64,000 nucleotides of DNA from Arthrobacter sp. SPG23. Its GTDB lineage: Bacteria; Actinomycetota; Actinomycetes; Actinomycetales; Micrococcaceae. The notes beneath the pieces were generated by a model. The model was not told where the DNA came from, ran no database searches, and was given only the letters and a program-made list of their open reading frames with translations. Positions 42,804 to 51,821 of this stretch are shown in pieces. Where the stretch lies: NCBI RefSeq assembly GCF_000876655.1, contig NZ_JYCN01000011.1, forward strand, positions 29,425 through 93,424, given 5' to 3'. The position numbers and the translations under genes are program-made. The first letter of the stretch is position 1, and every line of letters begins with the position of its first letter.

Positions 42804-44420
42804 TTGAAACTTGAACTCAGAGGGATCACCAAACGCTTCGGCTCCCTTATTGCCAACGATCACATCGATGTGGTTGTTGAACCCGGGCAAATTCATTGTT
42901 TGCTTGGTGAAAACGGCGCTGGCAAGTCCACGCTGATGAATGTCCTGTACGGCCTGTACGAGCCGAGTGAGGGCGAAATCCTGGTGGACGGCAAGGCCGT
43001 CACCTTCCGCGGCCCGGGCGACGCGATGGCTGCAGGCATCGGCATGGTGCACCAGCACTTCATGCTGGTTCCGGTGTTCACTGTTGCGGAGAACGTGGCC
43101 CTGGGCGCTGAAACCACCAAGGCCGGCGGTTTCCTGAACCTGGATGACACCCGGCGCAAGATCAAGGAGATCTCCGACAAGTACGGTTTCGACGTCGACC
43201 CCGACGCCCTGATCGAGGACCTCCCCGTAGGCGTCCAGCAGCGCGTGGAAATCATCAAGGCCCTGGTCCGCGATGCGAAGGTGCTCATCCTCGACGAGCC
43301 CACCGCCGTGCTGACACCGCAGGACACCGACGAGCTCCTGGACATCATGCGCCAGCTGAAGAGCCACGGCACGTCGATCGTGTTTATCTCGCACAAGCTC
43401 CGCGAAGTAAAGGCCGTGTCCGACACGATCACGGTCATCCGGCGCGGCAAGGTGGTGGGCACCGCGGACCCGAGTGCTTCGACCACCGAACTGGCGTCCA
43501 TGATGGTGGGCCGCGCCGTCAACCTCACCCTGGACAAAGCCCCCGCCAAACCGCAGGAAACCACGTTCCAGGTCAAGGACCTCACCGTGATCGCCCCGAC
43601 GGGCCAGCATGTGGTGGACGGCATCAGCTTCGACATCGCCCGCGGCGAGATCCTGGCAGTGGCAGGTGTCCAGGGCAACGGCCAGACGGAACTCACGGAA
43701 GCCATCCTTGGCCTGCAGGAACGCTGCCATGGATCAATCCTTCTGGACGGCGAGGAGCTCCTGGGCCGCAGCGTCAAGGAAGTACTCCGGGCCGGCGTCG
43801 GCTTTGTCCCGGAAGACCGGAGTGTTGACGGCCTCATCGGTACGTTCTCCATCGCGGAGAACCTGGTCCTGGACCGCTACGATCAGCTGCCGTTCGCCAA
43901 GGGCATCAGCATGAGCCCTGCCCGGATCCTGGAGAATGCCACGTCCAGGATCGACGAGTTCGATGTCCGGACACCGTCCGGGTCACTGGCCGCAGGAACC
44001 CTCTCCGGCGGAAACCAGCAGAAAGTGGTGATGGCCCGCGAGCTGTCCCGGCCGCTGCGCCTCTTCATCGCCTCCCAGCCCACCCGCGGCGTGGATGTGG
44101 GTTCCATCGAGTTCCTGCACAAGCGGATTGTGGCGGAGCGCGATAACGGCACACCGGTGATGATTGTGTCCACGGAACTCGACGAAGTCATCGAGCTCGC
44201 GGACCGGATCGCAGTGCTCTACAAGGGCAAGCTGGTGGGCATCGTTCCTTCCGGCACCGGACGCGACGTCCTGGGCCTGATGATGGCGGGCCTGTCCCCG
44301 GAAAGCGCTCACGCGGATGCCGCCCAAGCGGACGCGGCCCACGCGGACGCAGGCGCGACCAGCGGGTACACACCCGTCCAGACGTCCACCTCCGGTGCCG
44401 AAGGAGGCGACCATGACTGA
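42804..44420 (+). CDS. nucleoside ABC importer ATPase with two nucleotide-binding domains
   Basis: 538 residues from a TTG at 42804 (another TTG lies at 42792). Domain one: Walker [25 protein letters not shown]-loop region, degenerate signature LPVGVQQRVEI, Walker [13 protein letters not shown]. Domain two: VAGVQGNGQTELTEAI in the Walker A place, [15 protein letters not shown], and ASQPTRGVDVGS in place of Walker B, so it is probably weak in hydrolysis. This is the RbsA-like branch that serves BMP-type nucleoside importers (YufO/NupA). The C-terminal tail has HADAAQADAAHADAGA repeats. The next gene starts inside its end. Confidence 0.9.
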   Translation: MKLELRGITKRFGSLIANDHIDVVVEPGQIHCLLGENGAGKSTLMNVLYGLYEPSEGEILVDGKAVTFRGPGDAMAAGIGMVHQHFMLVPVFTVAENVALGAETTKAGGFLNLDDTRRKIKEISDKYGFDVDPDALIEDLPVGVQQRVEIIKALVRDAKVLILDEPTAVLTPQDTDELLDIMRQLKSHGTSIVFISHKLREVKAVSDTITVIRRGKVVGTADPSASTTELASMMVGRAVNLTLDKAPAKPQETTFQVKDLTVIAPTGQHVVDGISFDIARGEILAVAGVQGNGQTELTEAILGLQERCHGSILLDGEELLGRSVKEVLRAGVGFVPEDRSVDGLIGTFSIAENLVLDRYDQLPFAKGISMSPARILENATSRIDEFDVRTPSGSLAAGTLSGGNQQKVVMARELSRPLRLFIASQPTRGVDVGSIEFLHKRIVAERDNGTPVMIVSTELDEVIELADRIAVLYKGKLVGIVPSGTGRDVLGLMMAGLSPESAHADAAQADAAHADAGATSGYTPVQTSTSGAEGGDHD

Positions 44421-45861
44421 ACAGGACAAGCCCAAGCACATGGCTGACGAAAACGCGGCGGACCGCAGGGCAACCCCGGCGCACGAACCCCAAAGTCCCG
44501 ATCCCCGAAGTTCCGAACCCCAAAGCCCCGAGCCCCAAAGCCCCGAACCTCAGGCGCCTGCCGAAGCAGCCGCAGCCGCGGCCGCGCTGGACACAGCCGG
44601 CGGGGTGATGCAGCCTTCGGCTGTTCCCGTCTCGGCCCAGAGCGGCACCGTTCCGGGTGGGGCGGACACGCTGGTCCGGCGGATCTTCACCGGCAGCGGC
44701 ATGGTGTCGGTGCTGGCGGTCCTGCTGGCCCTGATCCTCGGCGGACTGCTGATTGCCAGCACGGACAAGCAGGTGGGGGCCACGGCAAGCTATCTCTTTG
44801 CCCGCCCCTCGGACTTCCTCTCGGCTGTCTGGACCGCCGCGACGCGATCGTACGTCGCGCTGTTCCAAGGTTCCGTGTTCAACCCCCGCGGTTCCAGCGT
44901 TGCAGTGCAGTTTGCTCCGCTCATGGAGACCCTCACCATCGCCACTCCGCTGATCACGGCCGGCCTCGGCGTCGCGCTGGCTTTCCGCGCCGGCCTGTTC
45001 AACATCGGTGCCCAGGGCCAGATCATCATGGCCGGCATCCTCGCGGCCTGGGTCGGCTTCGCCCTGCACCTGCCGCTGGGACTGCACCTGCTGCTGGTAC
45101 TCGTTGCCGGCATCGTGGGCGGCGCTCTCTGGGGCGGGCTGGTGGGCCTGCTGAAGGCCCGCACCGGGGCCCACGAGGTCATCCTGACCATCATGTTCAA
45201 CTACATCGCCCTGTACTTCCTGCGCTACCTGCTGAACACGCCGGCATTCCAGCGGCCGGGGGAGTCCAACCCCATCTCGCCGATCCTGGATCCCACCGCT
45301 GTGTATCCGCAGATTTTGGGGACCCAGTACCGGCTCCACCTGGGCTTTGTCCTGGCCATCGCCGCCACCGTTCTCGTCTGGTGGCTGCTTAACCGCTCCA
45401 CCGTGGGCTTTGAATTCCGCGCGGTCGGTGCCAACCCCAAGGCGGCCCTGACCGCGGGCATCAACGTGCCCCGGGCCACGGTCCTGGTCATGGCGATCGC
45501 CGGTGCCCTGGCCGGGATGTCCGGCGTGGCGCAGGTGGCGGGAACCGAAAAGGTCCTGACCGACGGCGTCGCCGCCACTTACGGTTTCGACGCCATCACC
45601 GTTGCGCTCCTGGGACGTTCGACGCCGTGGGGCACCTTCGCGGCCGGACTGCTGTTCGGCGCCTTCCGCGCCGGCGCGGTGCAGATGCAGATCCAGACCG
45701 GAACCCCGATCGACATTGTGCTCGTGGTCCAGTCGCTGATCGTGCTGTTCATCGCGGCACCGCCGCTGGTGCGGGCCGTCTTCGGGCTTAACCCGCGCAA
45801 GAAGAAGGCCGTAGGGGCCGGTAAGTCCAAGACGGCAGCAACCACCGGAGGTGCAGCATGA
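44413..45861 (+). CDS. nucleoside ABC importer permease 1
   Basis: 482 residues; the ATG overlaps the ATPase stop by 8 nt. The first ~85 residues are polar, with tandem PQSPEPQSPEPQ-type repeats coded by repeated CCCCAAAGCCCCGAA-like DNA, and are probably disordered. About nine to ten helices follow, with the BPD_transp_2 marks GLGVALAFRAGLFNIGAQGQ, LTIMFNYIALYFLRYLL and the cytoplasmic loop FRAVGANPKAALTAGI. Pairs with the next permease (YufP/YufQ-like). Confidence 0.9.
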   Translation: MTEQDKPKHMADENAADRRATPAHEPQSPDPRSSEPQSPEPQSPEPQAPAEAAAAAAALDTAGGVMQPSAVPVSAQSGTVPGGADTLVRRIFTGSGMVSVLAVLLALILGGLLIASTDKQVGATASYLFARPSDFLSAVWTAATRSYVALFQGSVFNPRGSSVAVQFAPLMETLTIATPLITAGLGVALAFRAGLFNIGAQGQIIMAGILAAWVGFALHLPLGLHLLLVLVAGIVGGALWGGLVGLLKARTGAHEVILTIMFNYIALYFLRYLLNTPAFQRPGESNPISPILDPTAVYPQILGTQYRLHLGFVLAIAATVLVWWLLNRSTVGFEFRAVGANPKAALTAGINVPRATVLVMAIAGALAGMSGVAQVAGTEKVLTDGVAATYGFDAITVALLGRSTPWGTFAAGLLFGAFRAGAVQMQIQTGTPIDIVLVVQSLIVLFIAAPPLVRAVFGLNPRKKKAVGAGKSKTAATTGGAA

Positions 45862-47201
45862 GCACAACAGCAACATCGCCCGTTCCGGGAAAGCCGCAGC
45901 AGGGAAAGCCGGAGCCCGGAACAACGCGGCCGGCCGCGGACAGCGTTCCTGCGGTCTCGGCAAAGCCCGTGACGTGGAAGGTGCCGGTTCTGCTCGCCGT
46001 CCTCGGCGTCGTGGCGTTCATTTTCTTCGGTGTCATGGGACCCAACCAGACGGCCAAGTTCGGAATTTCGTCGAGCGGCGACTTCTTCCAGCTTCCGGCC
46101 ATCGAAGTTCCAGCTTTCCTGGGCGGAATCGTCCTGTCGGTCCTGATGCTCGGCCTCGCCGCCTACGCGGTGTACCTCAAAACCCGTAACGAAGCCTCTC
46201 CCGGCTGGCTGCCCATCGTCTTCATCGTGCTCTTCGTGGCAGCGTTCCTGATCTGGGTGGTAGGCGGTGCCCGCACGCCGAGCATCTCGCTGGCCGGGCT
46301 CATTGCCGGTTCCGTGACGCTCGCGGTCCCGCTGGTTTTCGGTTCCCTTTCCGGTGTGCTCTGCGAACGCGCGGGCGTCGTCAATATCGCGATTGAGGGC
46401 CAGCTACTGGGCGGTGCGTTCACCGCCGCGATGGTGGCCACCTTGACCAAGAGCCCCTTCATCGGGCTGCTGGCGGCGGCCGTTGCCGGCGCCGTCGTCT
46501 CCATGGTCCTGGCGGTCTTCAGCATCAAATACCTGGTCAACCAGATCATCGTGGGCGTGGTCCTCAACGTCCTGGTTTCGGGCCTGACGGGCTTCCTGTT
46601 CAGCACCGTGATGCAGGCGAACAAGGCACAGTTCAACTCGCCGGGACGGCTGCCCATCATCGACATCCCCGTGCTGTCCAGCATCCCGGTGATCGGCCCC
46701 ATCCTCTTCAAGCAGTCCGTGGTGGGTTACCTGATGTACATCGCGGTCGCCGTGGTGTGGGTCGGCCTCTTCAAGACCAAATGGGGCCTTCGCGTCCGGG
46801 CCGTCGGGGAACACCCGCAGGCCGCCGACACCATGGGCATCAAGGTCAACGCCACGCGCTTCTGGAACGTCACCCTCGGCGGAGCGGTTGCAGGCATCGG
46901 CGGTTCCTTCTTTACCCTGGTGGCCATCGACAGTTTCACCAAGGAGATCTCGGGCGGACGCGGCTTCATCGCCCTGGCCGCGCTGATCTTCGGCCGGTGG
47001 AACCCGATCGGGGCCTTCTTCGCGGCCCTGCTGTTCGGCTTCGCGGACAACCTGCAAAGCATCGTGACTATCATCGGCACGCCGGTTCCCAGCCAGTTCA
47101 TGGCCATGCTGCCCTACCTGGTGACGGTGCTCGCCGTGGCTGGACTGGTGGGCCGCTCCAGGCCGCCGGCGGCTGACGGCATACCGTACGTCAAGGGTTG
47201 A
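45858..47201 (+). CDS. nucleoside ABC importer permease 2
   Basis: 447 residues; ATG overlaps the previous stop by 4 nt. After a polar N terminus and three extra helices, the core has LSGVLCERAGVVNIAIEGQL, VNQIIVGVVLNVLVSGLTGF, LRVRAVGEHPQAADTMGIKV and a last cytoplasmic loop before ISGGRGFIALAALIFGRWNP. These are the YufQ-type marks. With permease 1 it forms the channel for nucleosides bound by the lipoprotein at 41508. The cdd frame begins at its stop. Confidence 0.9.
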   Translation: MSTTATSPVPGKPQQGKPEPGTTRPAADSVPAVSAKPVTWKVPVLLAVLGVVAFIFFGVMGPNQTAKFGISSSGDFFQLPAIEVPAFLGGIVLSVLMLGLAAYAVYLKTRNEASPGWLPIVFIVLFVAAFLIWVVGGARTPSISLAGLIAGSVTLAVPLVFGSLSGVLCERAGVVNIAIEGQLLGGAFTAAMVATLTKSPFIGLLAAAVAGAVVSMVLAVFSIKYLVNQIIVGVVLNVLVSGLTGFLFSTVMQANKAQFNSPGRLPIIDIPVLSSIPVIGPILFKQSVVGYLMYIAVAVVWVGLFKTKWGLRVRAVGEHPQAADTMGIKVNATRFWNVTLGGAVAGIGGSFFTLVAIDSFTKEISGGRGFIALAALIFGRWNPIGAFFAALLFGFADNLQSIVTIIGTPVPSQFMAMLPYLVTVLAVAGLVGRSRPPAADGIPYVKG

Positions 47202-47206
47202 CGGCG

Positions 47207-47644
47207 GTGGACGAGGATTCGACCCGCGCGGGCACCGGCATGGAAGGCAGCGATGTCGACTGGGCAGCACTCGAAGCGGCCGCCGTTGACGCCATGAAGA
47301 ACGCCTATGCACCGTATTCGAAGTTCGCGGTGGGGGCAGCGGCCCTCACCGCGGACGGCCGGATGGTGAGCGGCTGCAACGTCGAAAACGCCAGTTACGG
47401 CCTGACGCTGTGCGCCGAATGCACACTGGTGGGCAACCTGCACATGACCGGAGGCGGCCTGCTGCGCGCCTTCTATTGCGTGGATGCCGCAGGCACCATC
47501 CTGATGCCGTGCGGGCGCTGCCGGCAGCTGCTGTACGAATTCCGGGCGCCGGACATGGAACTCATGACCGCACAGGGAATTAAGACAATGGACCAGATGC
47601 TACCCGATGCCTTTGGTCCCCAACACCTGGAGGAACCCCGGTGA
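47207..47644 (+). CDS. cdd: cytidine deaminase
   Basis: 145 residues from the GTG at 47207; a TTG at 47198 that overlaps the permease stop is the alternative. Zinc site: Cys69 and Glu71 in SYGLTLCAEC and Cys102/Cys105 in MPCGRCRQ, the all-cysteine arrangement of small tetrameric enzymes. SGCNVENAS binds the ribose. Converts cytidine and deoxycytidine to uridine and deoxyuridine. The location between transporter and deoA shows it acts on imported nucleosides. Confidence 0.94.
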   Translation: MDEDSTRAGTGMEGSDVDWAALEAAAVDAMKNAYAPYSKFAVGAAALTADGRMVSGCNVENASYGLTLCAECTLVGNLHMTGGGLLRAFYCVDAAGTILMPCGRCRQLLYEFRAPDMELMTAQGIKTMDQMLPDAFGPQHLEEPR

Positions 47645-48975
47645 CACGGACTACTAAGACCAACAACAGCAACACCGAAGCGTTCGACGCCGTCGACATC
47701 ATCCGCATCAAGCGGGACAAGGGCGTGCTGAGCCCGGCCCAGATCGACTGGACCATCGACGCCTACACCCGCGGTGCGATCGCCGACGAGCAGATGGCCG
47801 CCCTGAACATGGCCATCCTCCTCAACGGCATGGACCGCGCGGAAATCTCACGCTGGACCGCCGCGATGATCGCATCCGGCGAGCGGATGGACTTCTCCGG
47901 ACTGAGGCGTGCCGACGGCAGCGCGAAGCCGACGTCGGACAAGCACTCCACCGGCGGAGTGGGAGACAAGATCACGCTGCCGCTGGCACCGCTCGTTGCT
48001 GTATTCGGCGTGGCTGTTCCGCAGCTCTCCGGACGCGGCCTGGGCCACACCGGCGGCACCCTGGACAAGCTCGAATCGATCCCGGGCTGGCGCGCAGCGC
48101 TGAGCAACGACGAAATGATGGCCCAGCTGCGGGACGTCGGCGCAGTGATCTGCGCTGCTGGTGCCGGACTGGCGCCCGCGGACAAAAAGCTCTACGCCCT
48201 GCGTGACGTCACGGGAACGGTGGAAGCAATCCCGCTCATCGCGTCCTCCATCATGAGCAAGAAAATTGCCGAGGGCACCGGCTCGCTGGTCCTCGACGTC
48301 AAGGTGGGAAGCGGCGCCTTCATGAAGGACGAAGCCCGTGCCAGGGAGCTCGCCGAGACCATGGTGGCACTGGGCAAGGACGCCGGGGTGAACACTGTTG
48401 CCCTCCTGACGAACATGAACACGCCCCTGGGGCTGACTGCGGGAAACGCCATCGAAGTGGAGGAATCCGTGGAGGTGCTGGCCGGCGGCGGTCCGGAAGA
48501 CGTCGTCGAACTGACGGTCCGGCTGGCGGAGGAGATGCTGGCCTGCGCAGGCGTGCACGACGCAGACCCGCGCGCTGCTCTGAAGGACGGCAGGGCCATG
48601 GACGTGTGGAACCGCATGATCGAGGCGCAGGGAGGGGATCCCCGGGCCAAGCTGCCCGTTGCCAGGGAATCCGAGGTTGTCTACGCGCCGGCTGACGGTG
48701 TCCTCGTGGAGCTGGACGCCCTGGCCGTAGGTGTGGCCGCCTGGCGGCTGGGTGCCGGCCGGGCGCGCAAGGAGGACCAGGTCCAGGCGGGTGCAGGCGT
48801 CCGGCTGCACGCCAAGCCGGGCGCCATGATCCGGGCCGGCGAGCCGCTGATGACGCTGCTGACGGACACCCCGGAGAAATTCGGCCGCGCCAAGGAGGCA
48901 CTCGAAGGGGCCGTGGTGGTTGCGCCGGAAGGCTCCCGGCCCGCGCAGCAGCTCATCATCGACCGCATCGCCTGA
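47641..48975 (+). CDS. deoA: thymidine phosphorylase
   Basis: 444 residues; GTG start overlaps the cdd stop (GTGA). Family segments are DIIRIKRDKGVLS, the phosphate loop KHSTGGVGDKITLPLAP, GRGLGHTGGTLDKLESIPG, and ASSIMSKKIAEGTGSLVLDVKVGSGAFMK-type stretch (read at 48240-48325). Splits thymidine or deoxyuridine into base and deoxyribose-1-phosphate, completing use of pyrimidine nucleosides taken up by the upstream importer. A long-armed hairpin follows. Confidence 0.95.
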   Translation: MTRTTKTNNSNTEAFDAVDIIRIKRDKGVLSPAQIDWTIDAYTRGAIADEQMAALNMAILLNGMDRAEISRWTAAMIASGERMDFSGLRRADGSAKPTSDKHSTGGVGDKITLPLAPLVAVFGVAVPQLSGRGLGHTGGTLDKLESIPGWRAALSNDEMMAQLRDVGAVICAAGAGLAPADKKLYALRDVTGTVEAIPLIASSIMSKKIAEGTGSLVLDVKVGSGAFMKDEARARELAETMVALGKDAGVNTVALLTNMNTPLGLTAGNAIEVEESVEVLAGGGPEDVVELTVRLAEEMLACAGVHDADPRAALKDGRAMDVWNRMIEAQGGDPRAKLPVARESEVVYAPADGVLVELDALAVGVAAWRLGAGRARKEDQVQAGAGVRLHAKPGAMIRAGEPLMTLLTDTPEKFGRAKEALEGAVVVAPEGSRPAQQLIIDRIA

Positions 48976-48983
48976 TCCCGTGA

Positions 48984-49047
48984 TTCTCCCCGGCCCGGTT
49001 CCCTCCGCGGCGGCTCCACCGGCCGCCCGCGGACCGGCCGGGGAGAA
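48984..49047 (+). terminator. hairpin after deoA
   Basis: TTCTCCCCGGCC (48984-48995) pairs perfectly with GGCCGGGGAGAA (49036-49047), followed by AACGGG; the 40-nt loop is itself GC-rich and structured. Confidence 0.65.
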
Positions 49048-49075
49048 AACGGGTGGTCCCGGCCGTTAGGAAACT

Positions 49076-49708
49076 GTGCAGGCTATCAACGACTTCATTC
49101 TCGCGGCGGCAGGGCAGCCCTGGGTGCTCGTCCTGGTGCTGGCCTGCTGCGTGATTGACGGGTTCTTTCCGCCGATCCCCAGCGAGTCGGTGGTAGTTGG
49201 CCTGGCGGCCGTGGCAGCGACCGCAGATGTCCCCAATCCCTGGCTGCTCATGCTTATGGCTGCCCTGGGGGCATTCGGCGGAGACAACATCGCCTACCTG
49301 ATCGGACGGAAGGTGGGCACCCGCCGGTGGCGGTGGATGCGCGGACCGCGAATGCAGACCGCCTTCCACTGGGCAGGCAGGGAGCTCCGCAAAAGGCCGG
49401 CTTCCCTGGTACTCGTGGCCCGGTTCGTTCCGATTGGCCGGGTGGCCGTCAACCTCACGGCCGGCGCCACCCGTTTCCCGCACCTGCGTTTCGTGGGGCT
49501 GACCGTATTGTCGGCAGCGCTGTGGTCCTCGTATTCAGTAGCTATCGGGCTGTTTTTCGGGCAGTGGTTCGAAGACAACCACCTGCTGGGTGCCGCCATT
49601 GCCATCGCCTGTGCCATCCTTCTCGGCATCATCGTGGACATCCTGATCAGCCGCCTCCGTGGCCGCCTGCCCGAAGAACCGGCGGGGGAGGCCGCGCCGG
49701 GACCCTGA
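49076..49708 (+). CDS. DedA family membrane protein
   Basis: 210 residues from a GTG with AGGAA 5 nt upstream. Marks of DedA/SNARE-associated proteins: FPPIPSESVVVGLAAV (with the re-entrant Pro-Ser-Glu motif), GDNIAYLIGRKVG, and the motif VARFVPIGRVAVNLTAGATRFPHLRF, then two C-terminal helices. DedA proteins are flippases or transporters of polyprenyl phosphate or phospholipids and affect envelope homeostasis. A paralogue follows 142 bp on. Confidence 0.88.
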   Translation: MQAINDFILAAAGQPWVLVLVLACCVIDGFFPPIPSESVVVGLAAVAATADVPNPWLLMLMAALGAFGGDNIAYLIGRKVGTRRWRWMRGPRMQTAFHWAGRELRKRPASLVLVARFVPIGRVAVNLTAGATRFPHLRFVGLTVLSAALWSSYSVAIGLFFGQWFEDNHLLGAAIAIACAILLGIIVDILISRLRGRLPEEPAGEAAPGP

Positions 49709-49850
49709 CCCGCTGTGTGGCCCGCGCCCGGCCGCACGGGAAACAGACGGCTGCGGGGTCAGTTTTTCCCGGCCGTAGCGTAGCGGATCATGCCGCTGAC
49801 ATGGGACACTAAATAGCGATTTCCGTCACTTCATAGGAGCAGGGCCCCGC

Positions 49851-50606
49851 GTGGAATTTATCAATGAGGCAGTGCTCCATGCCGCAGGTCAATGGTGGAT
49901 CTATCCGATCCTGCTGGTGTTCTTCTTTGTGGACGGCTTTGCGATGGTCGTCCCCAGCGAAACACTCATCGTGGCGCTTGCAGCGTTTTCCCGCCAAAGC
50001 GGTGAACCCAACCTTTGGATCCTTGGCGCCACAGCCCTGGTCGGCGCCATCGCCGGCGACAACATGGCCTACATGCTCGGACGGAAGATCGGGCTTGAAC
50101 GCTGGCGCTGGATGCGCAAACCCAAGGTGCAGAAGGTCTTCGCCTGGGCCCACTATGAGCTGGAGAAGCGCGGCGCCGTCCTGATCTTCACGGCCCGGTA
50201 CATCCCCTGGGGCCGTGTGGCGGTCAACTACGTTGCCGGCACCACCGCATTCCCGCACCGCAGGTTCTTCGTCCTGGATGCCCTTGCCTGTTTCACGTGG
50301 GTGGGTTACTCGATCGGGATAGGCCTCCTGGCCAGCTCCTTCCCCCTGCTGCATGACAACCCGCTGCTCGGAGCCGGCATTGCGGTCGTGTTCGCCATCA
50401 TCCTCGGCATCATCATCGACCATCTGCTGCGCTGGTGGCATAAGCGCCTGGGCCGCCACGATGATGCTGGCACCGGCAGGACTGCAGGCAGCGACGCCGC
50501 CAGGGAGACCTCGCCGGAGCAGGGCGCGCGCGCCGAGCGGGAGGCCGTCGTCGAGCCTGCTCCGCTGGCCCTTCCCGCCGTGGCGGAAGTGGAAACGGGC
50601 CGCTAA
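49851..50606 (+). CDS. DedA family membrane protein (paralogue)
   Basis: 251 residues, GTG start with GGAG about 13 nt upstream. Same layout as the previous gene: VDGFAMVVPSETLIVAL, GDNMAYMLGRKIGLERWRWM, FTARYIPWGRVAVNYVAGTTAFPHRRF. It has a longer, Glu/Ala-rich cytoplasmic tail of about 55 residues. The two DedA genes look like a tandem duplication that has since diverged. Role in the envelope is inferred from the family. Confidence 0.88.
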   Translation: MEFINEAVLHAAGQWWIYPILLVFFFVDGFAMVVPSETLIVALAAFSRQSGEPNLWILGATALVGAIAGDNMAYMLGRKIGLERWRWMRKPKVQKVFAWAHYELEKRGAVLIFTARYIPWGRVAVNYVAGTTAFPHRRFFVLDALACFTWVGYSIGIGLLASSFPLLHDNPLLGAGIAVVFAIILGIIIDHLLRWWHKRLGRHDDAGTGRTAGSDAARETSPEQGARAEREAVVEPAPLALPAVAEVETGR

Positions 50607-50675
50607 TCGCGGACCGCGGCCAGAGCCGTGGCTTTCCGGGTGGCGCCGGACGCAGTCCGACCCTAAGGTTGGAAC

Positions 50676-51821
50676 GTGACTGAGCCTATTCTTGACGCTG
50701 CCCCTGCCATCGACTTCGACCTCAAGAGCCTCCCCAAGGTATCCCTGCACGACCACCTGGACGGCGGCCTGCGCCCGGCCACCATCATCGAACTGGCGGA
50801 AGCAGTGGGGCACACGCTGCCCTCCACCGATCCCGTGGCGCTGGGGGAGTGGTTCCGCGAATCCGCAGACTCCGGCTCCCTGGTCCGCTACCTTGAAACC
50901 TTCGACCACACCATTGCCGTGATGCAGACCAAAGAAGGTCTCTTCCGGGTGGCCAAGGAATTCGTGGAAGACCTTGCCGACGACGGCGTGGTGTACGGCG
51001 AAGTCCGCTGGGCACCGGAGCAGCACCTGCAGAAGGGCCTGACGCTGGACGAAGTGGTAGAGGCCATCCAGGAAGGGCTTGACGCCGGCGTGGACGCCGT
51101 GGCCGAAACTGGCCGGGAGATCCAGGTGGGCCAGCTCATCACGGCCATGCGCCACGCTGACCGGGGCCAGGAAATTGCCGAACTGGCAGTCCGCCACCGT
51201 AACAACGGCGCCGTGGGCTTTGACATCGCCGGGGCCGAGGACGGGTTCCTGCCGTCCCGCTTCCGCGATGCCTTCACCTACCTCGCCCAGCACAACTTCC
51301 CGGCCACCGTCCACGCCGGCGAAGCTGCGGGCCTGGAAAGCATCCAGTCCGCCCTCGTCGACGGCCGTGCCTTGCGGCTGGGCCACGGGGTGCGGATCGC
51401 CGAGGACATCACCGTCGACTTCGACGACGAGGACTCCGCGGAGGAAGCCGACGAGAACATCGGCATGGTAACCCTCGGCGAGCTCGCCAGCTGGGTTCGC
51501 GACCGCGGGATCGCCCTGGAGATCTGCCCGTCCTCCAACCTGCAGACCGGCGCCATCGCCGGCTTCGGCGAAGGCATCGAAAGCCACCCGCTGGACATGC
51601 TGTACCAGCTCGGCTTCAACGTCACGATCAACACGGACAACCGGCTGATGAGCGGCGTGACCCTCACCGACGAGTTCGAACTGCTCGTGGAGACCTTCGA
51701 CTACGACCTGGACGACATCCTGGAGCTGACGCTCAACGCCGCCGAAGCCGCCTTCCTGCCGCTGGAGGAAAAGGAAGCACTCGTTGAGTACATCAACGAC
51801 ACCTACGCCAACCTTGCCTAA
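50676..51821 (+). CDS. add: adenosine deaminase
   Basis: 381 residues. Zinc site near the N terminus in VSLHDHLDGGLRP; later GEVRWAPEQHLQKG, the catalytic FPATVHAGEAAG, LRLGHGVRI and the C-terminal TINTDNRLMSGVTLTDEF with the metal-binding Asp. Deaminates adenosine and deoxyadenosine, extending the nucleoside salvage theme of the region. The GTG start is 6 nt after TAAGGT (50664-50669), fitting a leaderless mRNA. The end overlaps mazG by 38 nt. Confidence 0.93.
   Translation: MTEPILDAAPAIDFDLKSLPKVSLHDHLDGGLRPATIIELAEAVGHTLPSTDPVALGEWFRESADSGSLVRYLETFDHTIAVMQTKEGLFRVAKEFVEDLADDGVVYGEVRWAPEQHLQKGLTLDEVVEAIQEGLDAGVDAVAETGREIQVGQLITAMRHADRGQEIAELAVRHRNNGAVGFDIAGAEDGFLPSRFRDAFTYLAQHNFPATVHAGEAAGLESIQSALVDGRALRLGHGVRIAEDITVDFDDEDSAEEADENIGMVTLGELASWVRDRGIALEICPSSNLQTGAIAGFGEGIESHPLDMLYQLGFNVTINTDNRLMSGVTLTDEFELLVETFDYDLDDILELTLNAAEAAFLPLEEKEALVEYINDTYANLA

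Noticed and set aside
41544..43730. Long minus-strand open frame (728 codons) opposite the BMP lipoprotein and ATPase genes
   Set aside because: Antisense shadow of genes with clear signal peptide and Walker motifs; it also crosses the intergenic terminator.
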